From G963665925 sp963665925 (GTDB lineage Bacteria; Bacillota; Clostridia; Peptostreptococcales; Acidaminobacteraceae), in NCBI GenBank assembly GCA_963665925.1, contig OY762511.1:1426001-1490000 (forward strand): 64,000 nucleotides of DNA, read 5' to 3'. The translations under genes were made by a program, and so were the position numbers. Under the pieces are notes generated by a model. The model saw only the letters and a list, made by a program, of their open reading frames with translations. It did no database searches and was not told where the DNA came from. Positions 59,784 through 64,000 of the stretch are shown here, piece after piece (the stretch's first letter is position 1; each line of letters starts with the position of its first letter).

Positions 59784-62700
59784 TTGCTCGAATTTAATAA
59801 TTTCGATTCAATTAAAATTGGTTTGGCTTCACCGGAAAAGATTCGCGCCTGGTCAAAAGGCGAGGTGAAAAAGCCAGAAACCATCAACTACAGAACACTT
59901 AAACCAGAGAAAGAAGGTCTTTTCTGTGAAAAGATCTTTGGCCCTACAAAGGACTGGGAGTGTCACTGTGGTAAATACAAGCGTGTACGTTATAAAGGCG
60001 TAATCTGTGACCGTTGTGGCGTTGAAGTTACAAAGGCAAAGGTACGTCGTGAGAGAATGGGCCACATTGAACTTGCTGCGCCGGTTTCTCACATCTGGTA
60101 TTTCAAGGGTATCCCGTCAAAAATGGGTATCCTGCTTGACATGTCGCCAAGAGCGCTTGAGAAGGTTCTATACTTTGCTTCTTACATTGTAATTGAGCCT
60201 GGCGAGACTTCGCTAAGCTTCAAGCAGCTTCTGACAGAAAAAGAGTACTCTGACTACCGTGAAAAATTCGGTAACGAATTCAAGGCGGCTATGGGTGCTG
60301 AGGCAGTCAAAGAAGTACTGGACATGATCGAACTGGACAAACTTGCTGACGATCTTGCTGGCAAGCTTAAAGACGCTACAGGACAAAAGAAGGTAAGAAC
60401 CCTTCGTCGTCTCGAAGTTGTTGAAGCGTTCAGAAAATCTGAAAACAATCCAAGCTGGATGATCCTTGACGTAATCCCGGTTATTCCTCCGGATCTGCGT
60501 CCTATGGTCCAGCTGGATGGTGGTCGTTTCGCGACTTCAGATCTTAACGACCTATACCGTCGTGTAATCAACAGAAACAATCGTCTGAAGCGTCTGCTTG
60601 AGCTTGGCGCACCAGACATTATCGTAAGAAACGAGAAGCGTATGCTGCAGGAAGCTGTCGATGCGCTAATTGACAACGGCAGAAGAGGCCGTCCAGTTAC
60701 AGGCCCTGGCAACAGACCACTTAAGTCGCTTTCAGACATGCTTAAGGGTAAGCAGGGACGTTTCCGTCAGAACCTTCTTGGTAAGCGTGTTGACTACTCT
60801 GGACGTTCTGTTATCGTCGTTGGTCCTGAGCTGAAATTCTATCAGTGTGGTCTTCCTAAGAAGATGGCACTTGAATTGTTCAAGCCATTCGTCATGAAAA
60901 AGCTGGTTAAAGACGGCTATGTTCATAATATCAAGAGCGCAAAACGTATGGTTGAGCGCGTTAAGCCTGAAGTTTGGGATATCGTAGAGGAAGTTATCAA
61001 GGAGCATCCAGTTATGCTGAACCGTGCCCCTACACTTCATAGACTGGGTATCCAGGCATTTGAGCCAGTGCTGATCGAGGGTAAGGCAATCCGTCTTCAT
61101 CCACTTGTTTGTACAGCTTACAACGCCGACTTTGACGGTGACCAGATGGCGGTCCACGTACCACTTTCTGTTGAAGCACAGGCAGAAGCACGTTTCCTAA
61201 TGCTTTCTGTTAACAACATCCTAGCTCCTAAAGATGGTAACCCGATTACGACACCATCTCAGGATATGGTTCTCGGCGCATACTACATGACGTTCGAGAA
61301 GCAGGGCGAGCCTGGCGAAGGCATGGTTTTCAAAGATTATGACGAAATGATCATGGCTTACGAAAACAAGGTTGTTACACTTCACTCTAAAGTCAGAGTT
61401 AAACTTAAGCATGCCCTAACTGGCGTATTCACACTTGTTGAATCGACAGTAGGCCGTTTCATCTTCAACGAAAAGATTCCTCAGGATATCGGCTTTGTTG
61501 ACAGAAGCGAAAACCCTTATGCACTGGAAGTTGACTTCCTGTGTACCAAGAAAAAGCTTGAGCATATCATTGCAAAATGTTTCGCCAAGCATGGCAATAC
61601 AACAACTGCAGTCATGCTTGACCATATGAAAAATATGGGATTCAAATACTCTACACGTGGTGCGGTAACCGTTTCTGTATCGGATATGGTAATCCCACCT
61701 AAGAAAAAAGAGCTGATTGAAGCGGCTAGAAAAATGGTAGATAAATACCAGAGCGCATACCGTCGCGGCCTCATTTCTGATGAAGAACGCTATAAGAAAG
61801 TCATCCAGACTTGGACACAGACAACAGAAGATGTTACTGATGCCCTAATGGAAAACCTTAGCGATCTGAACAACATCAAGATCATGGCCCACTCCGGTGC
61901 CCGTGGTTCTAGAAACCAGATTCGTCAGCTAGCCGGCATGCGTGGTCTGATGGCCAATGCAGTTGGTAAAACGGTTGAGATTCCAATCGTATCAAACTTC
62001 CGTGAAGGCCTGGGTGTACTTGAGTACTTTATCTCTACAACAGGTGCACGTAAAGGTCTTGCCGATACAGCACTTCGTACAGCCGATTCAGGTTACCTGA
62101 CGCGTCGTCTTGTTGACGTTTCTCAGGACGTTATCGTTCGTGATATCGACTGTGGTACAGATCAAGGTATTGTTGTTAAGGCATTCATGAATGGTAACGA
62201 GCTGATCGAACCGTTTATTGAGCGTATTGTTGGACGTTTCCCTGCTAAAGAGGTGCTACACCCTGAAACAGGTGCTGTTCTTTGCGATACGGACACGATG
62301 ATCAGCATGGATATTGCTGAATCAATCGATGCGGCAGGTATTACTGAGCTGGAAGTTCGCTCGGTTCTTACATGTGACGCAGAGTACGGTGTTTGTTCCA
62401 AGTGTTACGGTGTCAACCTAGCAAATGGCAAGCCAGTAAATGTGGGTGAGGCAGTTGGTATCATCGCGGCTCAATCAATCGGTGAGCCAGGTACACAGCT
62501 TACAATGCGTACATTCCATACCGGCGGTGTTGCCGGTGGCGATATCACCCAAGGTCTTCCGCGTGTTGAAGAACTTTTCGAAGCACGTAAACCTAAGGGT
62601 CTTGCCGTTATAGCTGAAATTGCAGGTACTGTTTCATTTAGAGAAACAAAGAAGAAAAAAGAAGTTGTTATCACTTCTGACAGCGGCGAAGTGGCATCAA

Positions 62701-63305
62701 GCCAAATCGTATTTGGTTCTCGTCTGAGAGTGGAAGCTGGCGATTATGTAGAAGCCGGCCAAATGATTACAGATGGTTCCGTAAATCCACATGACATCCT
62801 GCGCGTCGTTGGCGTGCGTGGTGTTCAGGAGTACATCACTTCTGAAGTACAAAGGGTTTACCGCCTACAGGGTGTTGATATCAACGACAAGCACGTTGAG
62901 ATCATCATCAAGCAGATGCTTGCTAAAATGCGTGTTGACGAGCCAAATGGTACAGAACTTCTTGAAGGTTCGGTAATCAGCGTTCGTGAGTTCAACGCAG
63001 CAAACAAGGTCATCCGCGAAGACGGTGGTGAAGAAGCAACGGGTACAAGATCGCTTCTTGGTATTACAAAAGCTTCTCTAGCTACGGACTCATTCCTGTC
63101 AGCTGCTTCATTCCAGGAAACTACACGTGTTCTTACGGATGCAGCAATCAATGGCAAGGAAGACCGTCTGGTAGGTCTGAAGGAGAACGTGCTTATCGGT
63201 AAACTGATTCCTGCCGGAACTGGCATGAAGAAGTACAACGATGTTGCAATTCAAAAGCATGAGAGTCTTGAGCCTGCTGACGAAGAATACAAAGTTTTAC
63301 TTTAA
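59784..63305 (+). CDS. rpoC: DNA-directed RNA polymerase, beta' subunit
   Basis: Carries the Mg2+-binding catalytic motif NADFDGDQMAVH (residues ~448-459). First zinc site CHCGKYKRVRYKGVICDRCG (residues ~59-78); second zinc region LTCDAEYGVCSKCYG; bridge-helix and trigger-loop parts (GLMANAVGKTVEIPI; QSIGEPGTQLTMRTFHTGG) are complete. The start is TTG behind GGGAGAGG, 26 bases after rpoB. 1173 residues. Confidence 0.99.
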   Translation: MLEFNNFDSIKIGLASPEKIRAWSKGEVKKPETINYRTLKPEKEGLFCEKIFGPTKDWECHCGKYKRVRYKGVICDRCGVEVTKAKVRRERMGHIELAAPVSHIWYFKGIPSKMGILLDMSPRALEKVLYFASYIVIEPGETSLSFKQLLTEKEYSDYREKFGNEFKAAMGAEAVKEVLDMIELDKLADDLAGKLKDATGQKKVRTLRRLEVVEAFRKSENNPSWMILDVIPVIPPDLRPMVQLDGGRFATSDLNDLYRRVINRNNRLKRLLELGAPDIIVRNEKRMLQEAVDALIDNGRRGRPVTGPGNRPLKSLSDMLKGKQGRFRQNLLGKRVDYSGRSVIVVGPELKFYQCGLPKKMALELFKPFVMKKLVKDGYVHNIKSAKRMVERVKPEVWDIVEEVIKEHPVMLNRAPTLHRLGIQAFEPVLIEGKAIRLHPLVCTAYNADFDGDQMAVHVPLSVEAQAEARFLMLSVNNILAPKDGNPITTPSQDMVLGAYYMTFEKQGEPGEGMVFKDYDEMIMAYENKVVTLHSKVRVKLKHALTGVFTLVESTVGRFIFNEKIPQDIGFVDRSENPYALEVDFLCTKKKLEHIIAKCFAKHGNTTTAVMLDHMKNMGFKYSTRGAVTVSVSDMVIPPKKKELIEAARKMVDKYQSAYRRGLISDEERYKKVIQTWTQTTEDVTDALMENLSDLNNIKIMAHSGARGSRNQIRQLAGMRGLMANAVGKTVEIPIVSNFREGLGVLEYFISTTGARKGLADTALRTADSGYLTRRLVDVSQDVIVRDIDCGTDQGIVVKAFMNGNELIEPFIERIVGRFPAKEVLHPETGAVLCDTDTMISMDIAESIDAAGITELEVRSVLTCDAEYGVCSKCYGVNLANGKPVNVGEAVGIIAAQSIGEPGTQLTMRTFHTGGVAGGDITQGLPRVEELFEARKPKGLAVIAEIAGTVSFRETKKKKEVVITSDSGEVASSQIVFGSRLRVEAGDYVEAGQMITDGSVNPHDILRVVGVRGVQEYITSEVQRVYRLQGVDINDKHVEIIIKQMLAKMRVDEPNGTELLEGSVISVREFNAANKVIREDGGEEATGTRSLLGITKASLATDSFLSAASFQETTRVLTDAAINGKEDRLVGLKENVLIGKLIPAGTGMKKYNDVAIQKHESLEPADEEYKVLL

Positions 63306-63316
63306 CAAAAATAACA

Positions 63317-63345
63317 TTGACAGTCGTTAAGGCTGGTGTTAGAAT
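63317..63345 (+). promoter_or_regulatory. Promoter for the L7Ae-like gene and rpsL
   Basis: TTGACA, 17 bases, TAGAAT, directly after the rpoC stop. It starts the ribosomal protein (str) operon. Confidence 0.85.
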
Positions 63346-63401
63346 ATTGAAGTGTGCCATTAGGGAGCTCACGCCTTTCTGTGCCCTGAAGGAGGTTGCT
63401 T

Positions 63402-63656
63402 ATGCCGGTTCAAGAATTGCAAATGCTTGATCGGGACCATCTTAAGATAGGGGTCAAGCAATCACAAAGAGCCATAGTTGAGGGGTATGCCCTAAAGATA
63501 TTCGTCGCAAGAAATGCAGAACAGCATGTGACGAGGCACATTTTGGAGTTGGCTGAAGCCGCGAATGTGGAAGTCGAGTTTGTCGATTCCATGCGCACGC
63601 TTGGTCAAGCCTGCAGTATAGACGTTGGTGCTGCGACAGCAGTTATAACTAAATAA
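63402..63656 (+). CDS. L7Ae-family RNA-binding protein (YbxF-like)
   Basis: An 84-residue L7Ae-family protein that binds kink-turn RNA in its Bacillus relatives. IGVKQSQRAIVEGYALKIFVARNAE and VDSMRTLGQACSIDVGAA are typical. AAGGAGG sets the ATG at 63402. It lies in its usual place between rpoC and rpsL. Confidence 0.93.
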   Translation: MPVQELQMLDRDHLKIGVKQSQRAIVEGYALKIFVARNAEQHVTRHILELAEAANVEVEFVDSMRTLGQACSIDVGAATAVITK

Positions 63657-63688
63657 ACTAATTCTGAATAGGGAAGGAGGTGCATGGA

Positions 63689-64000
63689 ATGCCTACTATT
63701 AACCAGATCGTTCGTAAGGGTCGTAAGCAGATTACTGAAAAATCTACTTCACCAGCTCTTCAAAGAACATTTAATACTCTTAAGAGACAAAACGTGGCAC
63801 AAAGCGCGCCATTCAAGCGTGGTGTTTGTACGTCGGTTAAAACAATCACGCCTAAAAAGCCTAACTCCGCGCTTCGTAAGATTGCCAGAGTTCGTCTAAC
63901 AAACGGTATGGAAGTTACTGCATACATCCCGGGTGTAGGTCACAACCTACAGGAGCACAGTGTTGTTCTAATCCGTGGTGGTCGTGTTAAGGACCTTCCA
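63689..64000 (+). CDS. rpsL: 30S ribosomal protein S12 (partial, runs off the window)
   Basis: Decoding-centre protein. ATG behind GGAAGGAGGTG; starts MPTINQIVRKGRKQITEK. It includes TPKKPNSALRK and RGGRVKDLP, with the lysines at the streptomycin-sensitive positions. About 104 of some 125-140 residues are present; the 3' end lies outside. Confidence 0.97.
   Translation, partial: MPTINQIVRKGRKQITEKSTSPALQRTFNTLKRQNVAQSAPFKRGVCTSVKTITPKKPNSALRKIARVRLTNGMEVTAYIPGVGHNLQEHSVVLIRGGRVKDLP

Noticed and set aside
63684..63899. Open frame MECLLLTRSF... overlapping rpsL
   Set aside because: It is another frame of the S12 gene, which starts at 63689 with the known S12 sequence.

Overview
The window looks like a chromosomal segment of a low-to-mid GC Gram-positive bacterium of the class Clostridia. 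The reasons are the gene order rlmB-sigH-tuf-rpmG-secE-nusG-rplKAJL-rpoBC-L7Ae-rpsL, the mcsA-mcsB-clpC-radA-disA operon, a CarD regulator, two T-box leaders, strong AGGAGG ribosome binding sites and frequent TTG/GTG starts. A Na+-pumping decarboxylase subunit and a B12-dependent (class II) ribonucleotide reductase suggest an anaerobe. A closer assignment (for example near Fusibacter or Acidaminobacter) would be a guess.

Layout. Bases 1-7070 hold a decarboxylase beta subunit, a three-gene MoxR ATPase / metallopeptidase-VWA operon, and birA, coaX and dusB. Bases 7160-12665 are a complete rRNA operon (two promoters, 16S, tRNA-Ile, 23S, 5S, tRNA-Leu, terminator). Bases 12690-23550 carry a thioredoxin-like protein, NrdJ behind two NrdR-type boxes, a membrane diguanylate cyclase behind a Fur-box-like site, a Nif3-family protein, a divergent Lrp / GPH transporter / PhzB-like cluster and an EF-G2-type factor. 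Bases 23890-30490 are the mcsA-mcsB-clpC-radA-disA operon; its McsB has lost most of the known active-site residues. Bases 30536-35874 (minus strand) hold an ammonium transporter with a sigma-54 promoter, a sigma-54-dependent response regulator and its sensor kinase. Bases 36100-43610 hold carD, a PIN/TRAM protein, ispD-ispF, T-box-proS, a Cys-rich protein and gltX. Bases 43690-50500 hold a chemoreceptor, T-box-cysS, mrnC, a small membrane protein, rlmB and sigH. From 50522 to the end runs tRNA-Thr, tuf and the secE/nusG/ribosomal protein/rpoBC block, ending inside rpsL.

How the parts work together. Most genes are housekeeping: translation (tuf, EF-G2, three aminoacyl-tRNA synthetases, ribosomal proteins, rRNA, RlmB, Mini-III), transcription (rpoBC, NusG, SigH, CarD) and protein quality control (ClpC). 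The sequence shows several specific regulatory links: NrdR on nrdJ, iron (Fur-like) on a c-di-GMP synthase, sigma-54 on amt, T-boxes on proS and cysS, and an L10 leader on rplJL. Two copies of a palindromic repeat with covarying arms lie after the EF-G2 and carD genes.

I found no prophage, insertion sequence, CRISPR array or obvious defence system. The strongest candidates for something new are the degenerate McsB beside an intact ClpC, the truncated VWA operon, and the Fur-box/GGDEF link. No database searches were possible; all family calls come from recognised motifs and remembered homologues.
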